This document shows positions 9,212 to 19,033 of a stretch of 64,000 bases of DNA, in pieces. This DNA is from Cryobacterium sp. CG_9.6 (GTDB lineage Bacteria; Actinomycetota; Actinomycetes; Actinomycetales; Microbacteriaceae): assembly GCF_029893365.1 (NCBI RefSeq), contig NZ_JARXUZ010000001.1, positions 124,001 to 188,000 of the forward strand, read 5' to 3'. The notes beneath the pieces are model-generated. The model searched no databases, was not told the DNA's origin, and saw only the letters and a program-made list of their open reading frames with translations. Both the position numbers and the translations under genes were made by a program. How positions within the stretch are numbered: position 1 is the stretch's first letter; every line of letters begins with the position of its first letter.

Positions 9212-10248
9212 CTCCGACCGCGACAATTGTGTATTGGTACAGTCGCGCCTCAATGCCCCGTGATGGTGGAGGGTTGCGGGTACTCGCATGGGAAGAGGCT
9301 TTGCAAAGCCTTGGCTACTCAGTGGAGATTCAGGGAATCAACCCTCAAGGGCCGAGCCTCAACGACAACCCCTCATTCTTAACAAGCACCAAGCGAATGA
9401 TCGCGCCGATGCCGTTCTCGCGTGCCATCCCACCGTTGCGAAAGGCGGATCTTCATGTAATGACCGTTCCCGTGGTTTTCAAATCTGCAGCCCAAGCGAT
9501 TCAGAAAGAGTCGCTGATCTTCGACTGGATGGATCTCTGGAGTGTTAATGCTCGGACGATGGGGGCCTCATCCCCTCTTTCAATCCCCGGTGGGCTAACG
9601 CAGAGCCTAGTCTGGAAGCATCGAGAGAAGAATCTGCCCCGGAGGGCTCGCTTCAATACAGTGGCTGGCTTCGGTGACCTTGCAGTTATCGGTAGTCATG
9701 CGACCGCGGGCTGGCTACCAACGCCCACCCGCATGTACCCGCGGACTTTCAACGCACCAGGTCGACCTCGACGCGTTGGGTTCATAGGAAACTTGGGGTA
9801 TGAGCCAAATGAGATGTCCCTGAGGAAATTTTTTCGTGATTTTGGCCATCAACTCTCGTCTAAGAAGCTCGAAATCGTTGTCGCAGGATTCGGTTCTGAG
9901 CGCGTCAAAGGTTGGGGTGTGCCGGCAACCGTCCTAGGCTCGTTGGACGAGCTAGAAAGTTTCTACGACAGTATTGACGCGGTGATTGTGCCGATCGACC
10001 ACGGTGGAGGTATCAAGGTCAAGGCTGTTGAGGCCTTAGCGCGTGGGCTCATCGTTTATGGGACGGACCATGTCCGATCGGGCTTCAGTCCAGATTTTTG
10101 GCCTTTGATCAGGAATATTGATGAGTTATTTCAATCTGAATTATTAGATCAGCCATCAGCACCTACAGAATCGGTCAATGCACAAATAGCGTCGCGTTTC
10201 ACACAAGACGCGTTCACAGCTTCTGTTGAAGAAATACTCAAAAGATGA
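9208..10248 (+). CDS. Glycosyltransferase (GT-B fold)
   Basis: The 346-residue product begins with VYWYSRASMPRDGGGLRVLAWEEAL, a retaining GT-B N-terminus that takes the acceptor. Its second half has VGFIGNLGYEPNEMSLRKF and DAVIVPIDHGGGIKVKAVEALARG, which match the donor-binding region of GT4/GT1-like enzymes. The GTG start overlaps the previous stop (GTGA). The closing E-x7-E element is degenerate compared with the gene before it. I place it as the third sugar transferase of the pathway. Confidence 0.82.
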   Translation: MTPTATIVYWYSRASMPRDGGGLRVLAWEEALQSLGYSVEIQGINPQGPSLNDNPSFLTSTKRMIAPMPFSRAIPPLRKADLHVMTVPVVFKSAAQAIQKESLIFDWMDLWSVNARTMGASSPLSIPGGLTQSLVWKHREKNLPRRARFNTVAGFGDLAVIGSHATAGWLPTPTRMYPRTFNAPGRPRRVGFIGNLGYEPNEMSLRKFFRDFGHQLSSKKLEIVVAGFGSERVKGWGVPATVLGSLDELESFYDSIDAVIVPIDHGGGIKVKAVEALARGLIVYGTDHVRSGFSPDFWPLIRNIDELFQSELLDQPSAPTESVNAQIASRFTQDAFTASVEEILKR

Positions 10249-10351
10249 GGCGCGCAAACTATCAATGGATCGCACGAATTGCTGATCAACTCAAGAGACT
10301 GAATGGAGTTCGTCGAATGTCGACTGCCCAGAGGACGCCGGACGTAGGTAC

Positions 10352-11689
10352 ATGTTCATAGTTATTGGCCTTGTCGGCCTAGTCGCTCTACTTGTCGTCG
10401 GGCATTTTCTCGGAAGCCTGAATGTCTTGCTGCCACTCATGCTTGGGAGTCTTTGTTTTCTTCCAAAGGTACTCATCGGCGGTACCGTTGCCGATCAGAC
10501 CAGGGCATCTATTTCGGGTGCCGAACCACGGGTAATGACCTACACTGTGGCCATTTGTATCGTGGTCCTCGTGGCGAGCTTTTTGCATAGAAAAGGCACG
10601 CTGTGGACTACCTATAGCGCTTTCACCATCTTCCTACTGATCTGGGTCTCCTTGGTTTGGGCTGGAAACGGCGAGCAATGGGCCGGGGTCGTACATCTCG
10701 GCGTCGCTACTTTGGCGTGGGTTGCGGGTAGCTACATCTCGACACACGTAGCTTCAAGCGGTAAGTCAGAACAGATTCTTGCAGGCTGGCTATTCATTGC
10801 GGTCTTTGTTCAGGTCGCAATTTCTGTTGCACAAGTAGCTGGCATTCCGTTGTTTCCCCTTGGCGCTTCAGCCGCTGCAGACACAGGCCTTCTTGGGAGG
10901 GTGAACGGTTCATTCGGGCATCCGACAACCCTCGGCAAAATCCTGCTCTTGTTGACTGTCCTCCTACTGCCCCTCACAAAATCCTCGGACCCGAGGGCTC
11001 GAAAGCTTGCATGGTGGGCCATCTGTCTCTCGGCAATCCCCTTCATCTTGTCGGGAGGCAGAGCGAACTTTTTTGCAGTGATCATCATGGTCGTGATCTG
11101 GGCTATGACTTCGGAGGGCGCTCAGCACGCCGGCAGACGGGTAATGATTCCCTTGGCCGCGATTGGCGTCGTGGCCGCATCAGCCGGTGTTTGGCTGGGT
11201 CGATTCGAAACTGGCGAAATTGGGGGATATCGTGCTCGTTTTACTGACGTAGCACTCGCCCAGATAGAGATGAGACCATGGTGGGTGGGGACTGGTCCAG
11301 GTACCTACGTGACTGCAGTCGGGCCCTATGACGCGCTCACAGCAACCGGATGGCCCGTACATAATTCGGTCCTTTTGGCCGTTGTTGAACTCGGGTTCCT
11401 TGGTGCAATCCTCTTATTCCTGCCTATTTTGATTCTCATGGTCCGGGCCTGGCGTACGCGACGATCGTTACACGCAAACGGTTGGTATTCACGCGCCATT
11501 CTTGCGTCGTTCCCCGGAATCTCGATAGTGGCGCTCACCGGCTGGGGCATGATGGCTGACACATTGCCATTATGGCTGTTTGTGTTGGGGTTCTGTGAGG
11601 AACAGATTAGACGGTCAACCGCACGCAACGACATCGGTCGTCCCGCAAGCTTCAGCCCACGAATTACGAGACTCCGAGCAGCACCCTAA
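10352..11689 (+). CDS. O-antigen ligase/polymerase-like (Wzy-type) membrane protein
   Basis: The 445 residues form about ten to twelve membrane segments with a large external loop near residues 280-330. That loop contains RFTDVALAQIEMRPWWVGTGPGTYVTA and then WPVHNSVLLAVVELGF, the arrangement of Wzy_C/O-antigen ligase proteins with the conserved histidine. It is the only polymerase candidate in the locus, so it should polymerise repeat units on the outer face after Wzx export. A gap of about 100 bases precedes it. The assignment is by topology and loop motif; it could act as a ligase. Confidence 0.83.
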   Translation: MFIVIGLVGLVALLVVGHFLGSLNVLLPLMLGSLCFLPKVLIGGTVADQTRASISGAEPRVMTYTVAICIVVLVASFLHRKGTLWTTYSAFTIFLLIWVSLVWAGNGEQWAGVVHLGVATLAWVAGSYISTHVASSGKSEQILAGWLFIAVFVQVAISVAQVAGIPLFPLGASAAADTGLLGRVNGSFGHPTTLGKILLLLTVLLLPLTKSSDPRARKLAWWAICLSAIPFILSGGRANFFAVIIMVVIWAMTSEGAQHAGRRVMIPLAAIGVVAASAGVWLGRFETGEIGGYRARFTDVALAQIEMRPWWVGTGPGTYVTAVGPYDALTATGWPVHNSVLLAVVELGFLGAILLFLPILILMVRAWRTRRSLHANGWYSRAILASFPGISIVALTGWGMMADTLPLWLFVLGFCEEQIRRSTARNDIGRPASFSPRITRLRAAP

Positions 11690-11782
11690 CCAGTCCATAC
11701 CTCTGTGGGGTCAATTCATATTCCGAGCCCGAATACTCGGACGCCCACAATCTATTCAAGAACATGACAGGACCTTACCTTT

Positions 11783-12775
11783 ATGATTCAGCGCATGAAA
11801 ACTCTAGTGAAGAGGCACTTGCCTACTCGAGTTCTGAATAGCTGGAAGACGATGCAGACAGGCCTAACCAATACTCGGGAGGCACTTCTTGATGCGAAAC
11901 GTCACCGCGTCTATGGAGGTCCGGGAGAGGGCTCTTTCGATTCTTCCTGGACCGGACGGCAACTGGAAACTCAACTGACCAAGGACTATCACAGAGTTGA
12001 GAAGGGGTTAGCGCTTCGTGAACCCAAACGCCCGTTCGGTGCAGAAGTAGAAAAGAGACTTCGAGTAGGCCTAAGCACTCTTGCAGCTGGGACAGCGGGT
12101 CCGATTACCTATGGTTCTTTCGCTGAATCTGCGCTGACTGCCCTGCAAAGTTGGAACGCCGGAGGTGCGGCTGACCCCCGGGTCGCTTTACCCGTCGTCC
12201 GCGATGACGTGCTTCGCCAAGCTAACTCGAGCGAAGCTCGAACTATTCTCTTCGATGACTTCTTCACGTCCCGGAGGAGCATCAGGGACTTCGACAGCTC
12301 TCTTAACGTCGACATCGCGGACATTGAGGCGGCTGTAGCGCTGGCAACGAATACTCCATCTGTCTGCAATAGGCAGGCGTTTCGAGTACACATGTATACA
12401 GGGAAGCAGGCTGTTACCTCAGTCCTATCTCAGCAAAATGGGAATGCAGGTTTTCGGAATTCAATTCCAGTTGTGCTGGTAGTAACCGTTGATGCGCGGC
12501 TTTTTTCTGGCGCATCAGAGCGCAATCAGAGATGGATTGACGGTGGACTTTTTGCCATGACTTTGGGGTGGGCTCTTCATTCACGAGATCTCGGGACATG
12601 CTTCCTAAACTGGTCGATGAAGAATTCCGAATCGGACGCCCTCCGAAGCTCGGCAGGAATCGCGGCACACGAAGACATCGTTACCCTGATCGCAGTCGGC
12701 ATTCCGCCAAAGAGTTTCAAGGTAGCGAGGTCTCCCCGTAGGCAGATTGATGAGGTTCTGGTGAGGCATGCCTGA
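11783..12775 (+). CDS. Nitroreductase-family flavoprotein in the EPS locus
   Basis: The 330-residue protein has an N-terminal extension of about 150 residues (including DYHRVEKGLAL) and a C-terminal nitroreductase fold. Family marks are FTSRRSIRDFDSS (FMN-phosphate-binding arginines), ATNTPSVCNRQAFRVHMY, and DGGLFAMTLGWALHSRDLGTCFLNW. Substrate is unknown. Related proteins occur in polysaccharide loci next to pyruvyl transferases, as here, but what they reduce there is not settled. Another in-frame ATG lies at 11795. Confidence 0.85.
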   Translation: MIQRMKTLVKRHLPTRVLNSWKTMQTGLTNTREALLDAKRHRVYGGPGEGSFDSSWTGRQLETQLTKDYHRVEKGLALREPKRPFGAEVEKRLRVGLSTLAAGTAGPITYGSFAESALTALQSWNAGGAADPRVALPVVRDDVLRQANSSEARTILFDDFFTSRRSIRDFDSSLNVDIADIEAAVALATNTPSVCNRQAFRVHMYTGKQAVTSVLSQQNGNAGFRNSIPVVLVVTVDARLFSGASERNQRWIDGGLFAMTLGWALHSRDLGTCFLNWSMKNSESDALRSSAGIAAHEDIVTLIAVGIPPKSFKVARSPRRQIDEVLVRHA

Positions 12776-12953
12776 GAGATGTGCTTGTCTGCCAATACTG
12801 CGCGACCGTGAAGGCAGCCCTCAACTAAAATGGTCGCAGTCTTGTTGTGAATGAAATGATCTGCCTGGTCTTCGCAGCGCCAGCGTGATTTTCAGCAATT
12901 GCCCGCATTTGGGGACCTAAACCAATAGCTCACTCGGGTTTACTCTGTGCTCC

Positions 12954-14609
12954 ATGACCCAGACTCCTCGCCGCCAGTTCGTCGTCGGTATTGCTGCTGC
13001 ACTGGCTGCTGCAGCAACTGGTGCGAAAACCGTGCCTGGGAATTCAGTGCCGAATGAAATCCAGCCGTCATCGAGCGACGAAGTGATTTCAAGCCTCATT
13101 GACAAGCCAGAGTCTCTAACTAGACGTGTCGTTTCGGCAAACTATGCACCCTTGGTTGCCTTCAATTCGAACAACTACGCTTCAATCAACGAGATGTTCC
13201 GCGCGGTGAATTCCTTCGGTCGAGCCTGTGAAATCGAGATCGTCCCAGGGCAGTACGTTGTAACGCCGCTACGTATAGACAGCCCCGATGTTCGAATTAT
13301 TGCCTACGGGGCAACACTTCGGTTGGCCGCGGGCACCGATCAGATTCTGCTGTCGATCGGTGTCAACGCAGTGCGATTCAATGCGGAGGGCATCACGCTC
13401 GATGGAAACTACACGGCGCAGCTCGGTACGTCGCACTGCCTTGTTTTCGAAGAATACTTCGGACTGACATTTAGGTATGCCGATCGATCGAACATCATTA
13501 ATTCCCACATCATCAACGCATTGACAGACGGCGCGAGAATCGAGGCAGCGCGTTTGCAGATTCAATTTCGTCATGTCACCATACGAGATTTTGGTCGGTA
13601 CGGTTGGGTCGTTAGATCGACAGACTGTGCGTTTAGTCACGGTGGCATTGGCGGGATACGTGGTCAAGTTGGTGCATATATTGATGGGGGAGCGAACTGG
13701 GTGCGGGATAGCGGAATCTGGTCGAACTCGAAATACGGGATTCAGCTCACGCGTCGGGCCGCGAGTTGTTTAATAGTTCACAACTCGATAGATAACAACA
13801 TTGGCGCGGGCCTTGGCGCCATAGGTGCAGCTGGAAGCTCGCTGAACACTCTGGTTTCTGGAAACCTATTCCGCGGGAACAGCACCGCGGGCATTGGTTT
13901 GCACCCCGACATCTACCTTGAGGAGGTAGCCGCCTTGAGTTTTCTTGGTAACTTCTCGGGTGCCTCTGGAGGCAGCTCTGCGAGGACTAGCTACGCTATC
14001 CAGACCGGAAACGGGGTCGGGTTTATCAACGAGATCGGAAACTACTGGGCATCCTCGACGTACCACGTAATGGGGCGATTCAGCAATGTGGATGCACTTA
14101 GAACTCGGCTCTTTCACTCAGATATATATCCTCAACTTGCCACTGATGTGGCATTGCGCTCAAAAGTGGCTTCCGACCTGTACGAGAGGTTTCGTGTCCG
14201 GGGTGATGGTGAAATAACTTGGGGTACCGGCAGTGCACCGCTCGATACGAACCTGTATCGAGCGGGCCGTAGGGTCCTCAGGACTGATGGAGCCATCCAC
14301 GCTGAGAGCCTGAGACTACATGGCGCTGGAGGTGCTGGGTTCATACTATTTGAGGTACCACAGACGGCTTCTCAAGGCCTACCATCTGCCGGTCAGGCAA
14401 GAGCATTCGCTAGGTTGAGCAATCAGGGCCGACCGGAACTTGTCTTCCAAACGTCCCTAGGTGAAGCAGTCTTTACGCCTCAGGCAGGTACGAGCTCGCA
14501 GCGCCCTCCGGCCTCCAACCCCGGCCAACAGTATTACGACACTACATTGAAGAGACCAATTTGGTCTGATGGGACGACCTGGCGCGATGCAGCAGGACGT
14601 GGCGTCTAA
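12954..14609 (+). CDS. Tat-exported right-handed beta-helix protein, possible polysaccharide depolymerase
   Basis: The 551 residues begin with a twin-arginine signal (TPRRQFVVG then an Ala-rich hydrophobic stretch to about residue 25). Residues of about 65-400 look like a pectate-lyase/tailspike beta-helix with many N/S/G-rich turns (NIINSHIINALTDGARIE, VHNSIDNNIGAGLGAIG). The C-terminal 130 residues are phage-like: SAPLDTNLYRAGRRVLRTDG and QQYYDTTLKRPIWSDGTTWRD match the ends of phage tail or tailspike proteins. Its place in an EPS locus suggests trimming or release of the polymer. Lyase versus hydrolase activity cannot be told. The stop lies 6 bases before the IS21 insertion, and the gene appears intact. 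Confidence 0.8.
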   Translation: MTQTPRRQFVVGIAAALAAAATGAKTVPGNSVPNEIQPSSSDEVISSLIDKPESLTRRVVSANYAPLVAFNSNNYASINEMFRAVNSFGRACEIEIVPGQYVVTPLRIDSPDVRIIAYGATLRLAAGTDQILLSIGVNAVRFNAEGITLDGNYTAQLGTSHCLVFEEYFGLTFRYADRSNIINSHIINALTDGARIEAARLQIQFRHVTIRDFGRYGWVVRSTDCAFSHGGIGGIRGQVGAYIDGGANWVRDSGIWSNSKYGIQLTRRAASCLIVHNSIDNNIGAGLGAIGAAGSSLNTLVSGNLFRGNSTAGIGLHPDIYLEEVAALSFLGNFSGASGGSSARTSYAIQTGNGVGFINEIGNYWASSTYHVMGRFSNVDALRTRLFHSDIYPQLATDVALRSKVASDLYERFRVRGDGEITWGTGSAPLDTNLYRAGRRVLRTDGAIHAESLRLHGAGGAGFILFEVPQTASQGLPSAGQARAFARLSNQGRPELVFQTSLGEAVFTPQAGTSSQRPPASNPGQQYYDTTLKRPIWSDGTTWRDAAGRGV

Positions 14610-14757
14610 GCAGCATGGCGAGTAGGGCTTGTGGGTAGCGCCAGTCCGGCGACCTGGTAGCGCGATTCCGGTTACACGGTAGCGCGGGCCAGGGTGATCT
14701 GCTCTGCTGTGAGAGGGCCACGCATCAGGCGTGGTCCTTTTCAGTAAGGGGCGGGTT

Positions 14758-15141
14758 ATGGCGGACTATCGAAGAATCTTGGGGTTGTTGCTGGAGGGGC
14801 GGAGTTACCGCGAGGTCGTGGAGATTGCGGGGTGCTCCCATCGCGACGTGGCCCGGGTCCGGCACGAGGTCCAGCGACGCGGTGTGATCTCGACGGTCGC
14901 GGTTAGCGACGTCGAGCTGGCCGAGTGGTTCCCCGACGGTCGCCGGAACGTGTCGGAGGAGTATGACCAGCCCGACTTATCGCGTGTGCTTGCGTCGATG
15001 AAAGCGAACCGGCACTTCACGTTGCTGTTGGCGTGGCGTCGCTATGTCGACACCAAGGACGCCGGGAAGAAGTATGGGTATTCGCAGTTCTGCGCCCTGT
15101 TCACCGACTACCTCCGCACCCATGACTTGGTCGCGGTGCTG
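14758..15141 (+). pseudogene. istA: istA, N-terminal part of the outer IS21 transposase, disrupted
   Basis: These 128 codons encode the DNA-binding part of an IstA transposase: an HTH region (YREVVEIAGCSHRDVARV) and the linker ending GYSQFCALFTDYLRTHDLVAVL. The frame runs into the inner element at 15142. Joined to 17828 it reads straight through DLVAVLRHEPGRAMLVD, giving a 529-residue protein. The break is therefore a simple insertion and not decay. Confidence 0.92.
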
Positions 15142-15329
15142 TGTGTTTTGTCAACTTGAAGCCGGCCATTTGAGCACTAATTAACCGGCCAGTGCGGCAC
15201 TGTTTCCGGCCATTTGAGCATGGTGTCTGCAGCGGCCTGGTTTTGGGGTCGTTTCATCGCTCTGCTCCGCGGCGGAGTGGCGTTTGGGTGGCTCGGATGG
15301 CTTTGGGTCGAGGTCGGCCGGGCGCGACG

Positions 15330-16061
15330 CTATTTCATGAGGGCGTGTTTCACGCGGTAGGACTCTCCGCGAAACTGGAGGAGGCGGCCGTGGTGGACGA
15401 TGCGGTCGATGACGGCAGCGGCCATGTTGTCGTCGCCGAACACTGTTCCCCAGCGCGAAAATTCCAAATTTGTAGTGATGATCAGGCTTCTTTTTTCATA
15501 ACCATCGGCGATGACTTGGAAGAGTAGCCGCGCGCCCTCGGTGTCAATGGGTAAGTAGCCAAATTCATCAATTGCGATTAGCCGGTTTCTGGCTATGTTG
15601 GCCAGCTCCCGGTCGAGTCGGCCTTCGTCTTTAGCGCGGCGCAACTGCATGACTAGGGATGAGGTGGTGAAGAAGCGTGCCGGGATTCCTTCGCGGCAGG
15701 CTGCGGCGATCAGTGCACTGGCGAGGTGAGTTTTGCCGGTGCCGACATCGCCATAGAGGACCAGGTCCTCGGCTCGGTTGATGAATTCCAGCGACGTCAG
15801 CTCTTCCCGGCCGTAGTCCTCGGGGAACTTGACGCTCGAGTAGTCAAAACCCGTGAGTGATTTCAGTGCGGGCAGCCGGGCGGCGCTCAACAGTCGTTGG
15901 CGGCGTGATGCTTGTCGGGATTCGTGCTCCGCAAGGAGCATCCCGTGGAGGTATTCGCGTTGTTTCGGGGTGCCTTTCTCAGCCCATTTGAGCAGCACCG
16001 TTTGGGTCAGTGATGCCTGCCGGCCGGTGTCGATGATGTCTTGGACGGTGATGAGGCTCAT
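15330..16061 (-). CDS. istB: IstB-like helper ATPase of the inner IS21 element
   Basis: The 243-residue AAA+ ATPase has Walker A in LYGDVGTGKTHLASAL near residue 102 and Walker B in LIAIDEFGYLPID. It also has the DnaC/IstB-type ending with RIVHHGRLLQFRGESYRVK. IstB assists IstA in target DNA selection and strand transfer. Its ATG overlaps the istA stop by 4 bases. The gene is intact. Confidence 0.95.
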   Translation of the reverse strand: MSLITVQDIIDTGRQASLTQTVLLKWAEKGTPKQREYLHGMLLAEHESRQASRRQRLLSAARLPALKSLTGFDYSSVKFPEDYGREELTSLEFINRAEDLVLYGDVGTGKTHLASALIAAACREGIPARFFTTSSLVMQLRRAKDEGRLDRELANIARNRLIAIDEFGYLPIDTEGARLLFQVIADGYEKRSLIITTNLEFSRWGTVFGDDNMAAAVIDRIVHHGRLLQFRGESYRVKHALMK

Positions 16062-17560
16062 GCGATTTCTCCCGTCAGAGTGTTGATGGTGTTGATGGTG
16101 CTGAAGGCGTCGGTGGTGAAGATGTCATAAACGCTCAAGTCCACGTTCTCCACCGACGGGGCAGTGCCGTCGGCCAGGCGCCGGGCGAGCATGCCCAGTG
16201 CTGCGATCTCCGGGGTGTCTCCGCGCTGGATGAGCAGGTCAGCAGCAGTGATGGCGGCGTCGAAACCGGCTGATCCCGATGCGGCATCAACGGCGCTGAG
16301 GAGCCGGCGGCGGTTGGTGGCGGTGGCTGTGTCAAGCCAGTCGCGCACCAGCCCCGGGACCAATGGCCGCAGTTGGGAATGGCCCCAGGCTCCGGGTTTG
16401 GTCACTAGCAACGGCAGCAGGGCGGCCGGTTCGAAGATCGTCTCACTCTGGTGACCGAAGGCTCGCGGGAATGAACGGACTGGTGTGGCGTGCTCGTCGA
16501 GGATCTCGACGACGTCATGGCGGAGTCCGACCGTGAGAGTGCGGCTGTGGAAAGAGGACCCGGCGGCGTAGGTGTTCCCGTCAATGAGGAGGCTCCCTTT
16601 CTTGTCGGCCGTGCGGGATTCATAACGCACCGGGTCAAAGCCAACGCCGGGCAAAGCAAGGCTTGCGGCGACGTCCTGGGCGAAGAGCTCGCTGATGGGC
16701 AGGCCTTTGCGGTAGTGCGTGGCCTCAGCCAACGCCATGCACCGCACCATTAACACGTTGTTCAGGCCCTGCAGGGTGGCCGCCTCGGGCTCGGGGACCA
16801 TCAAGTTCCGCCGAAGGAAACCGACCGCGTTTTCCACGTTCCCCTTCTCATTGCCGGAGTACGGGTTGCAGTACCGGGACTCGGATCTGTAGTGCAACTT
16901 GAACGCGCCGAACAGTTTCGTCTCAACGACCTTGGTGCCAACGCGGCGGCCGATGCCGGTGGCGTTGTCAAAGACGAGGTGCCGGGGAGCCGCACCGATG
17001 TGATCGAACACGGTTCGCAGCCCGTGGCAGACACACTCGGCGGTTTCGCCGCGGTAGGCCTGAACGAAGCGCATGTTCGAAAACGGGAACGTGACAACGA
17101 AGATGTGCAGAACCTGCCGGATTCCGCCGATGATGGCGTCGGCCTGACCGAAGTCAACCTGCGCGGTGCCAGCCGGCCAGACCAGTTCGGTGAAGCCCTC
17201 CCCGGCCTGGCGGTGTTGGTCGTTCCACGTCCTGACGAAGCGTTGCACCGAGGAGTAACTCCCGGTGTAGCTTTCCTCGGTGGCGAGGCGATCAAAGACC
17301 CGCTTGGCGGTGTGGCGTTGCTTCCGGGGCCGACGCTGATCCTCACCCAACCACATCTCAATGGTGGTCTCACACCCGGTCAAAACTGACCCAGCGGGCC
17401 GGGGCACGGGTGCCGGTGGTTTCGGCGAGTAATCCTGCTGCTTGGTGTATTTGACCACCGCGTCGCGACTGACTCCGAGCCTGCGGGCGATTTCACGGCC
17501 CGCGATTCCGTGAGAGTCGAGAGTTCTGATATTTTCTTGCACGGACATGGGTACCGTCAT
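16058..17560 (-). CDS. istA: IstA transposase of the inner IS21 element
   Basis: From the ATG at 17560 (AGGAAGCAG just upstream) the product is 500 residues. An N-terminal helix-turn-helix (GIAGREIARRLGVSRDAVVKY) is followed by the DDE integrase core. The three acidic residues are seen in TAQVDFGQADA, HLVFDNATG and NEKGNVENAVGFLRR. The C-terminal beta-barrel region has KGSLLIDGNTYAAG. The frame is open further upstream to 17707, but that part lies in the end region and looks non-coding. The gene is complete and so is a candidate for a functional transposase. Confidence 0.94.
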   Translation of the reverse strand: MTVPMSVQENIRTLDSHGIAGREIARRLGVSRDAVVKYTKQQDYSPKPPAPVPRPAGSVLTGCETTIEMWLGEDQRRPRKQRHTAKRVFDRLATEESYTGSYSSVQRFVRTWNDQHRQAGEGFTELVWPAGTAQVDFGQADAIIGGIRQVLHIFVVTFPFSNMRFVQAYRGETAECVCHGLRTVFDHIGAAPRHLVFDNATGIGRRVGTKVVETKLFGAFKLHYRSESRYCNPYSGNEKGNVENAVGFLRRNLMVPEPEAATLQGLNNVLMVRCMALAEATHYRKGLPISELFAQDVAASLALPGVGFDPVRYESRTADKKGSLLIDGNTYAAGSSFHSRTLTVGLRHDVVEILDEHATPVRSFPRAFGHQSETIFEPAALLPLLVTKPGAWGHSQLRPLVPGLVRDWLDTATATNRRRLLSAVDAASGSAGFDAAITAADLLIQRGDTPEIAALGMLARRLADGTAPSVENVDLSVYDIFTTDAFSTINTINTLTGEIA

Positions 17561-17827
17561 CTGCTTCCTGGTTCCTTCCGGCGCGACCGCTTGGCAGTTG
17601 CTGCGCCGTAAGGAACCTATCGGGGGGTGGCGGGCCCATGTCTCCAGCTCACTGAAGAGGGCCTCGGCCACCGGTGATCTCAATCTCTGCGCCATCCCCG
17701 AATCCACGGTCGTGGAGGGGAATCGACTGGCCTGATTTTTAGTGCTCTTTTGGCAGGAAACCAGCCGCTAACTTGGCAGGATTCCACCGCCGAAACGGCC
17801 TACAAAGAGTTGATCACACACATGCTG

Positions 17828-19033
17828 CGCCATGAGCCTGGTCGGGCGATGCTGGTGGACTGGGCCGGCGACACGATGGACGTCGTCGACACCATCACCG
17901 GCGAGGTCGTCAGAGCAATTCTGTTCGTCGCGGTGCTGCCGTATTCGGGACTGATGTTCTGCCGCGCCTACGCGGATATGAAGTCTCCGGCGTGGCTCGA
18001 CGCGCACGTTCAAGCGTTCGCGTTCTTCGGCGGCGTGACGCAGATCGTCGTGCCGGATAACCCAACAACGTCCACCCACCAGACTCATAAGGGTGATGCG
18101 GAGCGGATCGTTAACGCCAGGTATCAGCAGCTCGCTGATCACTACCAGACAGCAATTGTTCCGGCCAGAGTGAAAAAGCCCCGCGATAAAGCGGCTGCCG
18201 AGAATGCGGTGAACGTGGTCAACAAACGCGTCATCGGCTACCTCGAGGACGACGTCTTCACGACGCTGGGCGAGTTGAACGCGGCGATTGAGGAACGGGT
18301 GCGGGAGATCAACCATGACATCCGCCGCGCTGACGACACCACCCGGTGGGAACGCTTCGACAGCGAGGAGCGGGAGCTGCTGGGCCCTCTTCCAGATGCG
18401 GGGTTCGAGGATGTCGAGTGGAAGGAGCTGAAGGCGGCCCGAAATTACCATGTCACCGCGGACACGCAACGGTATTCGGTGCCGTTCGCTCTGGCGGGCA
18501 AGCTGCTGCGGGTTCGGCTGACGTCGTCACGGGTGACGGTCTTCGACGGGCACGAGAGCATCTGCGAACACCCGCGGCTGACGGGCCGCAAAGGCCAATA
18601 CTCGACCCTGCCGGACCATGTCCCGCCGCAGCACCGCGATATCGACGGGCTGTGGTCGAGGCGCTGGTTCACCGACCGGGCGCGCAGCGTCGGGCCGGCC
18701 ACCGTCACCGTGATCGAGCAGATCCTGGACAGCCAGGCGATCGAAGCGCAGGGCTACCTGTCCTGCCAGAACATCCTCGACGGGCTTGGCAAGAACAACC
18801 GGGAACGGCTGGAGGCGGCCTGCCAGGAGCTCGTGAACCGCAGCGCGCATCCGACCTATTCGACGCTGAAACGGTTGATGGCGGCCATCGACAGCGACAC
18901 GAAAAAGCCGCGGGCGAAGGTCCCGGCCGCCTCCACGCGCAAACACGTCAGTACGGTCGTGTTCCGCGACACCATGCCGGATGTTTATGTGCGTGACGCC
19001 TCGCACTATGCCCGCGACGAGGAGGTCAAGTGA
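17828..19033 (+). pseudogene. istA: istA, C-terminal part of the outer IS21 transposase, separated by the inner element
   Basis: This fragment has the catalytic DDE domain: VDWAGDTMDVVD, QIVVPDNPTTSTH and KPRDKAAAENAVNVV give the three acidic residues. The C-terminal domain follows (YSVPFALAGKLLRVRLTSSRVTVFDGHE). It lacks the DNA-binding N-terminus, which lies at 14758-15141. An accidental start at 17750 inside the inner element's end keeps the frame open, so a truncated protein could be made. The stop overlaps istB. Confidence 0.9.

Larger units (their letters stand above)
15142..17822 (-). mobile_element. Inner IS21-family element inserted in istA
   Basis: The ends are related inverted repeats (TGTGTTTTGTCAACT at the left; TGTGTGTGATCAACT read inward from the right). 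They are flanked by a 5-bp direct repeat TGCTG at 15137-15141 and 17823-17827. Sub-terminal repeats typical of IS21 are visible: CCGGCCATTTGAGCA occurs twice at the left end, and GAGCACTAA followed by GGCCAGT is found near both ends. It carries istA and istB on the minus strand, both open, so this 2681-bp copy may be active. Its proteins differ clearly from those of the host element. Confidence 0.92.
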
